A DNA stretch of 64,000 bases from VRUE01 sp963819755 (GCA_963819755.1 CAWFXB010000002.1:1612001-1676000); one strand, 5' to 3'; shown: positions 16,706 through 26,100, counted from the first letter of the stretch. A program made the numbers and translations. The notes: generated from the letters alone by a model not told the origin.

Positions 16706-18907
16706 ATGCGTGAGTCGATGACCAAGCTCGCTGGATTCCTGGGACGCAGGCGGCGTCTTGTCCTGGTCGCCTGGATCGCCACGTTGGTTGTCGCGCTGCC
16801 GATCGCCTCGCACCAGACCGATCACCTGACCGGCGGTGGCTTCGACGTCCCCGGCAGCCAGTCGAAGGCGGTCAGCGACTCGCTCGAAAAGGACTTCGCC
16901 GCGCACGCCGACGGCATCGGGGTGCTGCTCAAAGCCGAGCCCAATGCGTCGCCGTCCCAGCGCACGGCTGCTGTCCTGCGCGTGCGTCGCGCCGTTGCCG
17001 AGCTCGATCGGGTGACGCTCTCACCCGCGGCTGCGCACAGCGCCGAGGCGCAATTGCAGCGCACCGGGGTCGCGATGTTGCCGTTGCGCAGCGACCAATC
17101 CTCCGACCTGTTGATCGACTCCGCTACGACCCTGCGGGGTGACCTCGATCCCGGCACCGTCGACGGCGGGGTGACGACGTACCTCGCCGGCCAGCCGACG
17201 ATCTGGGCCGGCATGCAGGAGCTCTCCAAGAAGGACCTCTCGAAGGCCGAGGCGGGTGGCTTCCCGATCGTCGCGCTGATCCTGCTCATCGTCTTCGGGT
17301 CGCTCGCCGCCGCCGCGCTGCCGCTGGCGCTCGGCTTCATCAGCGTGATCGTCACTGGGGCCCTCATCTACTTCATCTCGCTGAACATGGAGACCTCGGT
17401 CTTCGTCACCAACATGGCCTCGATGATCGGGATCGGAGTCGCGATCGACTACTCGCTGTTCATCCTCGCCCGCTATCGCGAGGAGCGCCGGGCGGGGCGC
17501 AGCGAGGAGGAGGCGCGTGCGGAGGCCCTGGCGACCTCGGGCCTCGCGGTCACCTTCTCGGGCCTGGCCGTGATCGTCTCCCTCGCCGGGCTCTGGATGG
17601 TCGACAACCAGGCACTGCGCTCGATGGCTTTGGGGGCGATGACCGTTGTCGCCGTCTCGATCCTCACCGCGATAACCCTGCTGCCCGCCCTGATCGCGAT
17701 GCTCGGTGACCGCGTGCTGCCCGGGGGAATCGTGGCGCGGGTGCTCTCCTTCTTCAAGCACCGCGTGTTTCGCCGGCCGGACCGGCCGGCAACGACCGAA
17801 TCGGCCTTCTGGCAGCGCTGGACGGCCAGCGTCATGGCCCGTCCCTGGACCGCCGTGATCGGGGTCAGCGCCGTTCTGCTCACCCTTGCGATCCCGGTGC
17901 TTTCGCTGACCACCGGCACCCAGGCGCTCGGCCAGTTCCCCAAGGACAGCGACGTGCGAGTCGGCAACGAACTGGCCTCGAAGCAGGTCGGCGGCGGCAC
18001 CGACCCGGTGCAGATCGTCGCCGCGTTCGACGGCCAGGTTGACCGCGCCGCGATCCCTGGCTTCATCCGCACGGTCGAAGCGACGCCCGGCGTCAGCTCC
18101 GTTGCGCCGCCGGCCTTCGCCGCCGGCAGCGTCCTGATCCAGGCGACGCCGAGAGCTCCGAGCGAGTCCGACGCGGCGGCGGCGCTGGTCGACCGCCTGC
18201 GCACGGTCGTGCCCTCGACCAGGCTGGCGCGCCTCGCCACCGTGAACGTCGGCGGCGAGACGGCGCGCAGCCACGACGTGCGCCAGCTGATCAGCGGCTC
18301 GATGTGGAAGATCATCCTCTTCGTCCTCGCCCTCAGCTTCCTGGTCCTGATGGCGATGCTGCGCTCGCTGCTCCTGCCGCTGAAGGCCGTGCTGATGAAC
18401 CTGCTCTCGATCGGGGCGGCCTTCGGCGTCCTCGTCGCGATCTTCCAGTGGGGCTGGTTCGACGGCCTGCTCGGCCTCGAAAGCCAGGGGGCGCTCGACA
18501 CGATCAACGTGCCGCTGATCTTCGCCGTCGTCTTCGGCCTCTCGATGGACTACGAGGTCTTCCTGATGTCGCGGATTCGCGAGCGTTACATGGAGCACGG
18601 CGACAACGAACGGGCGGTTGCCGAGGGCCTCTCCTCCAGCGCCCGCACGATCTCCTCGGCGGCGCTGATCATGACCTGCGTCTTCGCCGTCTTCTTCCTC
18701 ACCGGCGTCCCCTCGATCAAAGAGCTGGGCCTCGGCTGCGCCGTCGCGATCGCCCTCGACGCGACCCTGGTGCGGCTGATCCTGGTGCCGGCGGCGATGA
18801 AGCTGCTGGGCGACTGGAATTGGTGGATGCCGTCCTGGCTCGACCGCCTGCTGCCGGACTTCTCCTTCGAGAGCGGCAGCGCCGAGCCTGAGCCCGCCAA
18901 GGCCTAA
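16706..18907 (+). CDS. MMPL/RND-family membrane exporter
   Basis: 733 residues with the classic MMPL plan: one N-terminal helix, a periplasmic-type loop (GGFDVPGSQSKAVSDSLEKDF), five helices including IGIGVAIDYSLFILARYREE, then a repeat of the same plan with VVFGLSMDYEVFLMSRIRERY. The paired GxxxDY motifs mark proton-coupled MMPL transporters, which move lipids or hydrophobic compounds. ATG 16706 or ATG 16718 could be the start; the former abuts the operator. The TetR gene upstream probably controls it. The substrate is unknown. Confidence 0.93.
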   Translation: MRESMTKLAGFLGRRRRLVLVAWIATLVVALPIASHQTDHLTGGGFDVPGSQSKAVSDSLEKDFAAHADGIGVLLKAEPNASPSQRTAAVLRVRRAVAELDRVTLSPAAAHSAEAQLQRTGVAMLPLRSDQSSDLLIDSATTLRGDLDPGTVDGGVTTYLAGQPTIWAGMQELSKKDLSKAEAGGFPIVALILLIVFGSLAAAALPLALGFISVIVTGALIYFISLNMETSVFVTNMASMIGIGVAIDYSLFILARYREERRAGRSEEEARAEALATSGLAVTFSGLAVIVSLAGLWMVDNQALRSMALGAMTVVAVSILTAITLLPALIAMLGDRVLPGGIVARVLSFFKHRVFRRPDRPATTESAFWQRWTASVMARPWTAVIGVSAVLLTLAIPVLSLTTGTQALGQFPKDSDVRVGNELASKQVGGGTDPVQIVAAFDGQVDRAAIPGFIRTVEATPGVSSVAPPAFAAGSVLIQATPRAPSESDAAAALVDRLRTVVPSTRLARLATVNVGGETARSHDVRQLISGSMWKIILFVLALSFLVLMAMLRSLLLPLKAVLMNLLSIGAAFGVLVAIFQWGWFDGLLGLESQGALDTINVPLIFAVVFGLSMDYEVFLMSRIRERYMEHGDNERAVAEGLSSSARTISSAALIMTCVFAVFFLTGVPSIKELGLGCAVAIALDATLVRLILVPAAMKLLGDWNWWMPSWLDRLLPDFSFESGSAEPEPAKA

Positions 18908-18920
18908 TACCCTCCCGGCC

Positions 18921-20328
18921 ATGAGCGAGGAGATCGCTTTCGCGGGGGCCGCGAAGCAGGCGGAGATGGTGCGGGCGGGGGAGGTCTCGCCGCGTGAGTT
19001 GGTGGAGCTTTACCTCGGTCGGATCGAGCGGCTCGATCCTCAGCTGAACTCGTTCCGGGTGGTGCTCGCCGAGCGGGCCCTGCTCGAAGCGGAGCAGGCC
19101 GAGGCGCGGCTGAAGGGCGGCGACGAGCGGCCCCTGTTGGGGGTCCCGATCGCGCTCAAGGACGAAGTCGACCTCGCCGGAGAGCTGAGCACGCACGGCA
19201 CCGACGCCTATCCTGATCCGGCAGCGGCCGACTGCGAGATGGTCCGCCGGCTGCGCGAGGCGGGAACGATCGTCGTCGGCAAGACGCACCTGCCCGAGCT
19301 GGCGATCTGCGGCTTCACCGAGTCGGCGACCTGGGGAGTGACGCGTAACCCCTGGGATCCGCAGCGCACCCCGGGTGGCTCCAGCGGCGGCAGCGCCGCG
19401 GCGGTCGCCGCTGGCCTCGTCCCGATCGCCTCGGCCTCCGACGGCGGCGGCTCGATTCGCATCCCCGCGTCGTCGTGCGGCCTCTTCGGCCTGAAACCCT
19501 CGCGCGCTCGAGTTTCCCTGGCGCCCCTGGTCGAGCATTGGAACGGGCTTTCGGCGGCCGGCTGTCTCAGCCGCAGCGTGCTCGACACCGCCCTCTGGCT
19601 CGACGTCGTCAGCGGCGGCTCGGCCGACCCGGAGGCGCCACAGCTTCCCGAGCGGCCCTTCGTCGAGTCGGCGCGCACCTCGCCGGGCAAGCTGCGGATC
19701 GCCTACTCCACCGCGCCGCCCCGCGCCGCCGCTCCCCCCACCGTCTCCGACGTCGCGAAAGACGCCGTCGCCGAGACCGCCGAGCTGCTGCGATTGCTGG
19801 GCCATGAGACGGCGCAGCGCGATCCCGACTGGGGAGGGATCGGCAACAACATCACCCCCCGCTACCTGCGTGGAGTCGCCGAAGACGTGGCAACCGTTCC
19901 GCGCCCCGAGCGGCTCGAACGTCGCACCAAGGGGTTCGCCCAGCTCGAGCCGGCTGATCACCGATGGCATGTTCGAGCGGGCGATGCGTGGCCGCCGGGC
20001 CGACGCGGCGCGCGTCAACGCGATCTTCGCGGACCACGACGTCCTGATGACCCCGGTGATGGGGGGTACGGCGCTGCCGGTGCGCCGCTGGGAGGGACGG
20101 GGCGCGCTGTGGACGATCCTCGGGATGAGCCGCTTCTATCCCTACTGCGTGCCGTGGAACCACCTCGGCAACCCGGCGATGTCAGTGCCGGCCGGCTTCG
20201 CCGCCGACGGCATGCCGCTCGCGGTCCAGATCGTCGGTCGCCCCGGCGACGAGGCGACCCTGTTGTCGCTCGCCGCCCAGCTCGAGGCCGAGCGGCCCTG
20301 GGCGGACAAGCGCCCGCCGATCTCCTGA
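18921..20328 (+). pseudogene. Amidase (amidase signature family), frameshifted
   Basis: The first 340 or so residues are a good amidase: Lys80 in GVPIALKDEVD, the GGSSGGSAAAVAAG motif with cis-Ser at 154-155, and nucleophile Ser178 in ASDGGGSIRIPAS. Around 19949-19951 homology moves to another frame: the first frame goes on as LEPADHRWHV, while the downstream frame gives RLITDGMFERAMRGRRADAARVNAIF and a normal amidase C-terminus ending at 20328. One extra C restores the match. The triad is upstream of the break, but the C-terminal fold would be lost. Real mutation or sequence error cannot be told apart here. Confidence 0.85.
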
Positions 20329-20334
20329 GCGCCG

Positions 20335-21621
20335 CTAGCTGAAGACCTTGCGCATCCGCGCGATCTCGCGGATCTTGCCGCGGGGGCGGAGGCGGCGCTG
20401 GAGGATCATCTTCAGTGGTTTCGCTTCCGGCTTGCCCATGGCGACGAAGTCGGCCCAGTTCGCCTCGATCGTCAGGGTTGGGTTGGGGGCCTCGCCCGGC
20501 TCGGCCCTGGTCGAGCCGTTGTCGATCGTCATGTGCCAGGGGTCGGCGTCGCTGAAGCGGTACTGGTAGACGAGCGGCGAGCCGTTGGCGGCGGCCGGGT
20601 TGGCGACGCGCTTGACCACGTCGAAGTAGAGCCGCTGCGTCTCCGGCGAGGCATCGGGGACCGGGCCGTCGGGCGGGCCGAGGACACCGGCCTCCATCAG
20701 CTGCACCTGGCGCGCGGCGACTTCCTCGGCAGAGGCCTCGGGGTCGAAGGGAAAGACCCCGGGCGGCATCTCCTCGGTCGGATAGCCGATCGTCCGCCAG
20801 CGCTGGCGGATCAGTTTGAGGCCGAAGGAGAAGATGTCCTCGAGCGAGAAGCCGTAGCACTCGGTGTAGGAGCGGTCCATGTTGGGCGGATAGAAGACGG
20901 CCGGCCCGTAGGGCAGCGTTTCGCGCAGCAGCTCAGTGACAGCGGCGCGATTCTCCTCCCAGCCCGGGTTGCCTTCCCCCAGTAACTCGGAGAGCACCTT
21001 GACGCCGAAGCCGATGTGACGCTGCTCGTCCTTGGAGACGTTGCCCATGCCCTCGCTGAAGCCGGGCATCGTTTCCTTGGAGGCGAAGAAGTCTTCGATG
21101 AAGTGCTGGCCGGGTTGGGCGAGGCTGCCCTCGACGATCAGGTGGTAGAGGGTGATCGCCTGCGCGTACTTTGGCAGCGAGCGGTCCTTGCGCAGTTCCT
21201 CGGCCATCAGGTCGAGCCGGTCGAAGATCCCGCGGTAGCCCCAGTTGAGCTGCGGCATCGTCGAGGAGAGGGTCTGCTGGATCGAGTCGCCGCCGACCCC
21301 GATGACCTCCTTGAAGAAGCGGTGGAAGAAGATCGAGTGACGGACCTCGTCGACCTGCTGGGTGGCGAGGAAGTAGGACTGCTCCTCGGTCGGGGCGGCG
21401 TTGATGTAGGGGGCGAGGGTGTCGGCGACACGGTCCTCGCCGTAGTAGAACATCGAGTAAATCCACATCGCCGAGCGCCGCTGGATGTCGCTCAGCGCCT
21501 CCCAGCCGTTGCGATCCTCGGAGAAGTCGATGTCGTAGGCGCTCCAGTTGCCCTGCTCCCAGCGCTTGTAGAGGTCCACGTAGGTGACGTTGTCCATCAG
21601 GCTCTGCGATGCGACGCTCAT
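20335..21621 (-). CDS. R2-like di-metal oxidase fused to SCP2 sterol-carrier-type domain
   Basis: 428 residues. Residues 1-310 form a ferritin-like R2 fold with a full set of di-metal ligands: Glu62, Glu92 and His95 (DEVRH), Glu164, Glu199 and His202 (DEQRH). This is the ribonucleotide-reductase-small-subunit-like oxidase group, some of which bind fatty acids. Residues 345-428 (LVYQYRFSDADPWHMTIDNG, LTIEANWADFVAMGKPEAKPLKMILQRRLRPRG) match the SCP2 lipid-binding domain. Oxidation of a lipid held by the SCP2 domain is my inference. A candidate TetR-type operator lies 45 bp upstream. It ends 6 bp from the convergent amidase. Confidence 0.85.
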   Translation of the reverse strand: MSVASQSLMDNVTYVDLYKRWEQGNWSAYDIDFSEDRNGWEALSDIQRRSAMWIYSMFYYGEDRVADTLAPYINAAPTEEQSYFLATQQVDEVRHSIFFHRFFKEVIGVGGDSIQQTLSSTMPQLNWGYRGIFDRLDLMAEELRKDRSLPKYAQAITLYHLIVEGSLAQPGQHFIEDFFASKETMPGFSEGMGNVSKDEQRHIGFGVKVLSELLGEGNPGWEENRAAVTELLRETLPYGPAVFYPPNMDRSYTECYGFSLEDIFSFGLKLIRQRWRTIGYPTEEMPPGVFPFDPEASAEEVAARQVQLMEAGVLGPPDGPVPDASPETQRLYFDVVKRVANPAAANGSPLVYQYRFSDADPWHMTIDNGSTRAEPGEAPNPTLTIEANWADFVAMGKPEAKPLKMILQRRLRPRGKIREIARMRKVFS

Positions 21622-21665
21622 CTCTCTCCTTGGGTCGGGGCGGCTGTGAGCAGGTTACCGCGATC

Positions 21666-21681
21666 CTGGCCAGCCAGCCAG
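21666..21681. promoter_or_regulatory. Candidate TetR-type operator upstream of the R2-SCP2 oxidase
   Basis: The minus strand reads CTGGCTGGCTGGCCAG, matching 13 of 16 positions of the MMPL site (TTGGCTGGTTAGCCAG). It lies between the oxidase start (21621) and the acyl-CoA ligase stop (21700), where a promoter for the oxidase is expected. It is weaker than the other two sites because CAGC/CTGG runs are common in GC-rich DNA. Confidence 0.4.
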
Positions 21682-21699
21682 TTTAGGTGGGTGACTTCG

Positions 21700-23199
21700 T
21701 CACACAGCGGCGGGGGTCTCGATCTCCCGCTTGAGGATCTTGCCGGTGGGGCCCTTGGGCAGCTCGTCGAGGAACCAGACGAGGCGGGGGTACTTGTAGG
21801 CGGCGATGCGGTCCTTGACGTAGGCGCTGATCTCCTCGGGGCCCAGCTCCTCGCCGTCGTGGAGGACGACCGCGGCGCCGATCTCCTCGCCCCACTGATC
21901 ATGGGGGACGCCGACCACGGCCGCTTCGCGGATCTTCGGGTGCTCGTAGAGAACCTCCTCGACCTCGCGCGGGTAGACGTTGTAGCCGCCGCGGATGATC
22001 AGGTCCTTCTTGCGGTCGACGATGTAGAAGAAGCCGTCCTCGTCGACGCGGGCCATGTCGCCGCTGTGGAACCAGCCGCCGCGCATCGCCTCCTCGGTCG
22101 CTTCGGGACGCTGCCAGTAGCCCTTCATGACGTTGTGGCCGCGGATCACGATCTCGCCGACCTCGCCCTGGGCGACCGGCTCGTCATCCTCGTTGACGAC
22201 TCGCATCTCGACCCCCTCGATCGGGGTGCCGATCGAGCCCGCCTTGCGCTCTTTGTCGGGGTGGTTGGAACAGGCGACGGGCGAGGTCTCCGAGAGGCCG
22301 TATCCCTCCATCACCTTCGCCCCGAAAGCGTCTTCGAAGCCGCGCAGCACCTCGACCGGCATCGAGGCGCCGCCGGTGATGCAGATGCGCAGCGCGGAGG
22401 TGTCGAAGCTCTTGCGCTCGGGGTGGTGGAGCAGTGCGCCGTACATCGTCGGCACGCCGTAGAAGTGGGTGACTCCGTCGCGCTGCATCGTCGCCAGCGC
22501 CTCGCCGGGGTCGAATTTGGGCACCAGGGTGAGGCAGGCGCCGACGCCGAGCGAGGCGTTCATCGCGACGGTCTGGCCGAAGGAGTGGAAGAGGGGGAGA
22601 GCGCCGAGGACGACGTCGCCGGCGCCGATCTCGGAGGTCGTGCGGGAGGAGACGTCGGCGTTGCGCGCCAGGTTGGCGTGGGTCAGCTCTGCGCCCTTGG
22701 GCTTGCCGGTGGTGCCCGAGGTGTAGAGGATCACCGCCGTGTCGTCCTCCGCCGTATCGGCCAAGCCGGGGGTGGGCTCGTTCTCCGTCAGGGTCGCGGC
22801 GAAGGCCGCCGGCTCGACCTCGACCAACTCGGCGCCCGCCTCGGCGGCACCGTCGCCGGCCTCGTCGCAGAAGCCATGCCAGGCAAGCAGCACCTTCGTG
22901 CCCGAGTCCTCAACGTAGAAGGCGATCTCGCGCCGCTTCAACAGCACGTTCATCGGCACGACGATGGCCCCCGCGCGCAGCACGCCGTAGTAGGCGATCG
23001 GGAACTCGGGCACGTTGGGCAACATCACCCCGACCCGGTCGCCCGGCTGCACCCCATTCTCAGCCAGCAGGGTCGCCAGGCGGGCGCTGCCGTCGTTCAG
23101 GTCGCCGTAGCTCAGCTCGGCCTCGCCGAGGCGGATCGCCGGCGCGCCGGGCGATCGCCCGGCGCGCTCGGTCAGCAGCGATGCGAGGTTCAACCCCAT
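21700..23199 (-). CDS. Long/medium-chain acyl-CoA synthetase (AMP-forming)
   Basis: 499 residues of the ANL superfamily, which activates a carboxylate, probably a fatty acid, to acyl-CoA through acyl-AMP. P-loop YTSGTTGKPKGAELTH, GYGLSETSPV, WFHSGDMARVDEDGFFYIVDRKKDLIIRGG and the catalytic Lys in PKGPTGKILKREI are intact. ATG 23199 is chosen because MGLNLASLLTERAGRSPG is the usual N-terminus. It lies upstream of and in the same direction as the R2-SCP2 oxidase, so the two may act in one lipid pathway. Confidence 0.93.
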   Translation of the reverse strand: MGLNLASLLTERAGRSPGAPAIRLGEAELSYGDLNDGSARLATLLAENGVQPGDRVGVMLPNVPEFPIAYYGVLRAGAIVVPMNVLLKRREIAFYVEDSGTKVLLAWHGFCDEAGDGAAEAGAELVEVEPAAFAATLTENEPTPGLADTAEDDTAVILYTSGTTGKPKGAELTHANLARNADVSSRTTSEIGAGDVVLGALPLFHSFGQTVAMNASLGVGACLTLVPKFDPGEALATMQRDGVTHFYGVPTMYGALLHHPERKSFDTSALRICITGGASMPVEVLRGFEDAFGAKVMEGYGLSETSPVACSNHPDKERKAGSIGTPIEGVEMRVVNEDDEPVAQGEVGEIVIRGHNVMKGYWQRPEATEEAMRGGWFHSGDMARVDEDGFFYIVDRKKDLIIRGGYNVYPREVEEVLYEHPKIREAAVVGVPHDQWGEEIGAAVVLHDGEELGPEEISAYVKDRIAAYKYPRLVWFLDELPKGPTGKILKREIETPAAV

Positions 23200-23209
23200 C
23201 TCGCTCCGG

Positions 23210-23497
23210 TTACAGCTTGATGATCTTGTGGACCGGGAACTCCTTGATGTCCGGCGGGCCGCCCGGCCCTTCGTCGCCGACGCTCGCAATCGCCGGGCCC
23301 AGACGACTCTCTGCAAAGCGGTCGAAGTGCTCGCGTGACTCCCAGAAGTCGATGATCCCCCAGCCGCCCTCGATTGGGCCGGCAGAGTGAAGGATCAGCC
23401 CCTCGGGCGGGTCTGCCTCGACGCCCAGCTTTGCGTCCACCGCGTCGTACATCTCCTGCGTTCCTCCATCAATCTTCATCCGCAATCCAATTGCCAT
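23210..23497 (-). CDS. Small dimeric alpha/beta-barrel-like protein (ABM-type)
   Basis: 95 residues. The pattern MDDGGTQEMYDAVDAKLG-like helix, then LILHSAGPIEGGWGIIDFWESREHFDRFAES, fits the ferredoxin-like dimeric alpha/beta barrels of the antibiotic-monooxygenase superfamily, often heme- or stress-related. The acyl-CoA ligase follows 10 bp downstream on the same strand, so the two are probably co-transcribed. No catalytic residues can be assigned. Confidence 0.75.
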   Translation of the reverse strand: MAIGLRMKIDGGTQEMYDAVDAKLGVEADPPEGLILHSAGPIEGGWGIIDFWESREHFDRFAESRLGPAIASVGDEGPGGPPDIKEFPVHKIIKL

Positions 23498-23601
23498 CGT
23501 GTCCTCTTCCTGTAGGGAGCCGGGCGAGCATAGCCCTCCATATGAGCAATGGGCAAGGGCTCGGGCGCACGGAGCCGTGGCCCGCTAGGCTCGGACCTGC
23601 G

Positions 23602-23964
23602 ATGGACGATCTCGGCACGCCAACCTCCTTCCTCACCCTGCCGAAGGGCGTGCCGGTGTACTCCAGCGATGGCGAGGAGGTCGGCAAGGTGGAGCACGTG
23701 CTCTCTGCCCCCAACATCGACATCTTCGACGGGATCGTCCTCGACACCAGTGTCCTCCCAGGCGGGCATCGCTTCGTCGATGCCCCCGAGGTCGCGGAGA
23801 TCTACGAGCGCGGCGTGGTGCTGTCGATCGATGCGACGGCGGCCCAGAACCTGCCCGAGCCGAGCGCCAACCCGGGGTCGGTCAGTGTCGATCCCAGCGA
23901 CCTGGTGGGCGGGCATCAGAGCAAGCTGAGCCGCGCCTGGGACCTGATCTCCGGCAAGGGCTGA
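23602..23964 (+). CDS. PRC-barrel-like small protein
   Basis: 120 residues. The stretch LPKGVPVYSSDGEEVGKVEHVLSAPNIDIFDGIVLD resembles a PRC-barrel (a small beta barrel found alone or in RNA-processing and photosynthetic proteins). ATG 23602 is preferred; a longer frame upstream would extend into the promoter region shared with the divergent gene. Function unknown. Confidence 0.7.
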   Translation: MDDLGTPTSFLTLPKGVPVYSSDGEEVGKVEHVLSAPNIDIFDGIVLDTSVLPGGHRFVDAPEVAEIYERGVVLSIDATAAQNLPEPSANPGSVSVDPSDLVGGHQSKLSRAWDLISGKG

Positions 23965-24009
23965 GAGGCCGAAGGCATCTTGCTGCGAAGTTCTCTAGCA
24001 TTGCGCGCC

Positions 24010-24522
24010 GTGAAGCTGCCGATCGCCCTGATTGCGCTGTGCGCCGTGCTGGCATTCGCCGGCTGCGGTAGCAGCAGCGACTCCTCAAGTGGTTCGAGCG
24101 AATCGACCGGGGCTACGACGGAATCGACCTCCGCCGAAGCGGCCGGTGGCGAAAAGACCAAGCCGAAGGTCACGGTGCCCACGGGCGCTCCACCGAAGAA
24201 GCTCGAAGTCAAGGAACTCGAAGAAGGCAGCGGCGCCGAAGCGAAATCGGGCGACCAAGTCACCGTCCAGTACGTCGGTGTCGACTACAAGAACGGCAAG
24301 GAATTCGATTCCTCCTGGAGCCGCAACGAACCGTTCAGCTTCAAGCTCGGTGCGGGAGAAGTGATTCCCGGCTGGGACCAGGGCGTCGAAGGAATGAAGG
24401 CCGGCGGCCGCCGCGAGCTGATCATCCCGCCGGAACTCGCCTACGGCGAATCCGGCGCCCCGCCCGCGATCGGTCCGAACGAAACGCTCGTGTTCGTGAT
24501 CGACCTGCTCGAAGTCAGCTAG
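24010..24522 (+). CDS. FKBP-type peptidyl-prolyl isomerase lipoprotein, copy 1
   Basis: About 170 residues. A signal peptide with lipobox LAFAGC is followed by a Ser/Thr/Glu-rich linker and then a single FKBP domain (DQVTVQYVGVDYKNGKEFDSSW ... VIPGWDQGVEGMKAGGRRELIIPPELAYG ... LVFVIDLLEV). It would assist folding of exported proteins on the outer membrane face. Start is uncertain: GTG 24010 gives a normal signal, TTG 23980 adds ten residues. Nearly all its Glu codons are GAA, unlike neighbouring cytoplasmic genes. A paralogue follows directly. Confidence 0.9.
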   Translation: MKLPIALIALCAVLAFAGCGSSSDSSSGSSESTGATTESTSAEAAGGEKTKPKVTVPTGAPPKKLEVKELEEGSGAEAKSGDQVTVQYVGVDYKNGKEFDSSWSRNEPFSFKLGAGEVIPGWDQGVEGMKAGGRRELIIPPELAYGESGAPPAIGPNETLVFVIDLLEVS

Positions 24523-24572
24523 GAACCGCCGAGCCAAGGGGGCGTCCGCGCGCCGGGTGTCCGTCGCTTTAA

Positions 24573-25097
24573 TTGCTTAGGATATTCGTAGTGAAGGCTC
24601 CGATGTTTCTGATTGCGACGTGCGCCGTCCTGGCGATGGCCGGCTGCGGTGGCGGCGACGACTCCTCCGGCGAATCCGCGGCTGCTGCGACGAGCGAATC
24701 GCCGGCGCTGACCAGCAAGCCCGTGGTCGCGGTCCCGGAAGGCCCGCCACCGGAACAGCTGGAAATAAAAGATCTGCAGGAAGGTAGCGGCGCCCCCGTC
24801 GAACGCGGTGACTACGTCACGGTCCAGTACGTGGGGGTCGACTACGAAACCGGTAAGCAATTCGACTCTTCCTGGGGTGGCAAGCCGCTCAGCTTCACGG
24901 TCGGCGCCGGCGAAGTGATACCCGGCTGGGAAAAGGGCATCGAAGGAATGAGGCCCGGCGGTCGCCGGGAGTTGATCGTCCCGCCTGGCCTCGCCTATGG
25001 CAAGGCTGGTTCTCCACCGGCAATCGGGCCGAGCCAGACGCTTGTATTCGTAATCGATCTGTTTGAAACCAGCACGCCCCCGCCCAATTCTCGCTGA
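24573..25097 (+). CDS. FKBP-type peptidyl-prolyl isomerase lipoprotein, copy 2
   Basis: Tandem paralogue of the previous gene, 50 bp downstream: lipobox LAMAGC, short linker, FKBP domain (YVTVQYVGVDYETGKQFDSSW ... VIPGWEKGIEGMRPGGRRELIVPPGLAYG). The linker differs greatly while the domain is conserved, so the duplication is not recent. Start may be TTG 24573, GTG 24591 or ATG 24603; the signal peptide is intact in all. It shares the strong GAA preference. The next gene's likely start overlaps its 3' end by 35 nt. Confidence 0.88.
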   Translation: MLRIFVVKAPMFLIATCAVLAMAGCGGGDDSSGESAAAATSESPALTSKPVVAVPEGPPPEQLEIKDLQEGSGAPVERGDYVTVQYVGVDYETGKQFDSSWGGKPLSFTVGAGEVIPGWEKGIEGMRPGGRRELIVPPGLAYGKAGSPPAIGPSQTLVFVIDLFETSTPPPNSR

Positions 25098-26100
25098 GCG
25101 CCTGACCGCGCAGGCCCTGTCCGGGAGCCCGCTGGCCGATCCTGCCGCAGTCGCCGAGCGACTCCTCGCCGTCCAGGGCCAGGACCCACGCGGCTTCAGG
25201 CTCGCCATTCGGGCGCGCACCGAGAGGCTTGCCGCGGCTGACGTCGAGCGTGCCTTGGCGGGGCGCGAACTAGTCGTTACCTGGCTCAACCGCGGGACGC
25301 TGCATCTGGTTCGCAGCGAGGACTACCCGCTGCTGCAGTCTCTGACCACGCCGCCGCTCCTCACCTCCAGCGTCCGGCGATTACGGCAGGAGGGTGTGAG
25401 CGAGGCCAAGGCCGAGCGGGCGGTCGAGACGATCGAGCGGGCACTCGAAGACGAGGGCCCGCTGACGCGGATCCAGCTGCGCGAGCGGATCGACGCCGCC
25501 GGCGTGCGAACCGATGGCCAGGCGATGATCCACCTGCTCTTCCTCGCGGCCCTGCGCGGTGTTGTCGTGCGCGGGCCGGCGATCGGCAAGCAGCATGCCT
25601 ACGTGCTGGTGCGGGATTGGTTGGGCGAACCCCCGGCGATCGACCGCGAGAAGGCACTGGCCGAGCTTGCGCGCCGCTACCTGGTGGGCCACCAGCCGGC
25701 GACCGATCGCGACCTCGCCAAGTGGGCCGGCCTGCCGCTGCGCGACGCCCGCGCCGGCCTGCAGGCGATCGGCTCCGAGCTGGAGGAGGGGGGAGATGGG
25801 CTGGTCAGCCTCGCCAAGCGCGCCGCGCCGGAGAAGCTTCCGCCGCCACGCCTGCTCGGTGCCTTCGACCCGGTCCTGCTCGGCTGGACCTCTCGCGAGC
25901 CGATCCTCGGCGAGCACGAGCCACGCGTCGTCACCGGCGGCATCTTCCGTCCCTTCGCGATGGCCAAAGGCCGCGCCGTCGCCGGCTGGACGCTGGCCAA
26001 GGGCAGGGTGGCAACCGAGCCATTTGGCGATCTCTCGCGGCAGACGTCCGCCGCGCTCCAGGAGGAGGCGGCGGACGTCGAGCGATTCCTTATGCGCTAG
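25063..26100 (+). CDS. AlkZ/YcaQ-like winged-helix DNA glycosylase family protein
   Basis: 345 residues. LLAVQGQDPRGFRLAIRAR near the N-terminus (the Q-x-Q/D motif region of AlkZ-type enzymes), tandem winged-helix-like segments (GPLTRIQLRERIDAAGV) and a C-terminal GAFDPVLLGWTSREPILGEHEPRVV match the HTH_42/AlkZ-like family, whose studied members remove crosslinked or alkylated bases. The TTG start at 25063 overlaps the FKBP gene; a later start would cut into the domain. The stop interlocks with the convergent gene (CTAG at 26097-26100). Activity is not proven. Confidence 0.8.
   Translation: MKPARPRPILAERLTAQALSGSPLADPAAVAERLLAVQGQDPRGFRLAIRARTERLAAADVERALAGRELVVTWLNRGTLHLVRSEDYPLLQSLTTPPLLTSSVRRLRQEGVSEAKAERAVETIERALEDEGPLTRIQLRERIDAAGVRTDGQAMIHLLFLAALRGVVVRGPAIGKQHAYVLVRDWLGEPPAIDREKALAELARRYLVGHQPATDRDLAKWAGLPLRDARAGLQAIGSELEEGGDGLVSLAKRAAPEKLPPPRLLGAFDPVLLGWTSREPILGEHEPRVVTGGIFRPFAMAKGRAVAGWTLAKGRVATEPFGDLSRQTSAALQEEAADVERFLMR

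Noticed and set aside
21016..23220. Long forward frame opposite the R2-SCP2 and acyl-CoA ligase genes
   Set aside because: Shadow of high-GC codon bias; the minus-strand proteins carry complete motifs.
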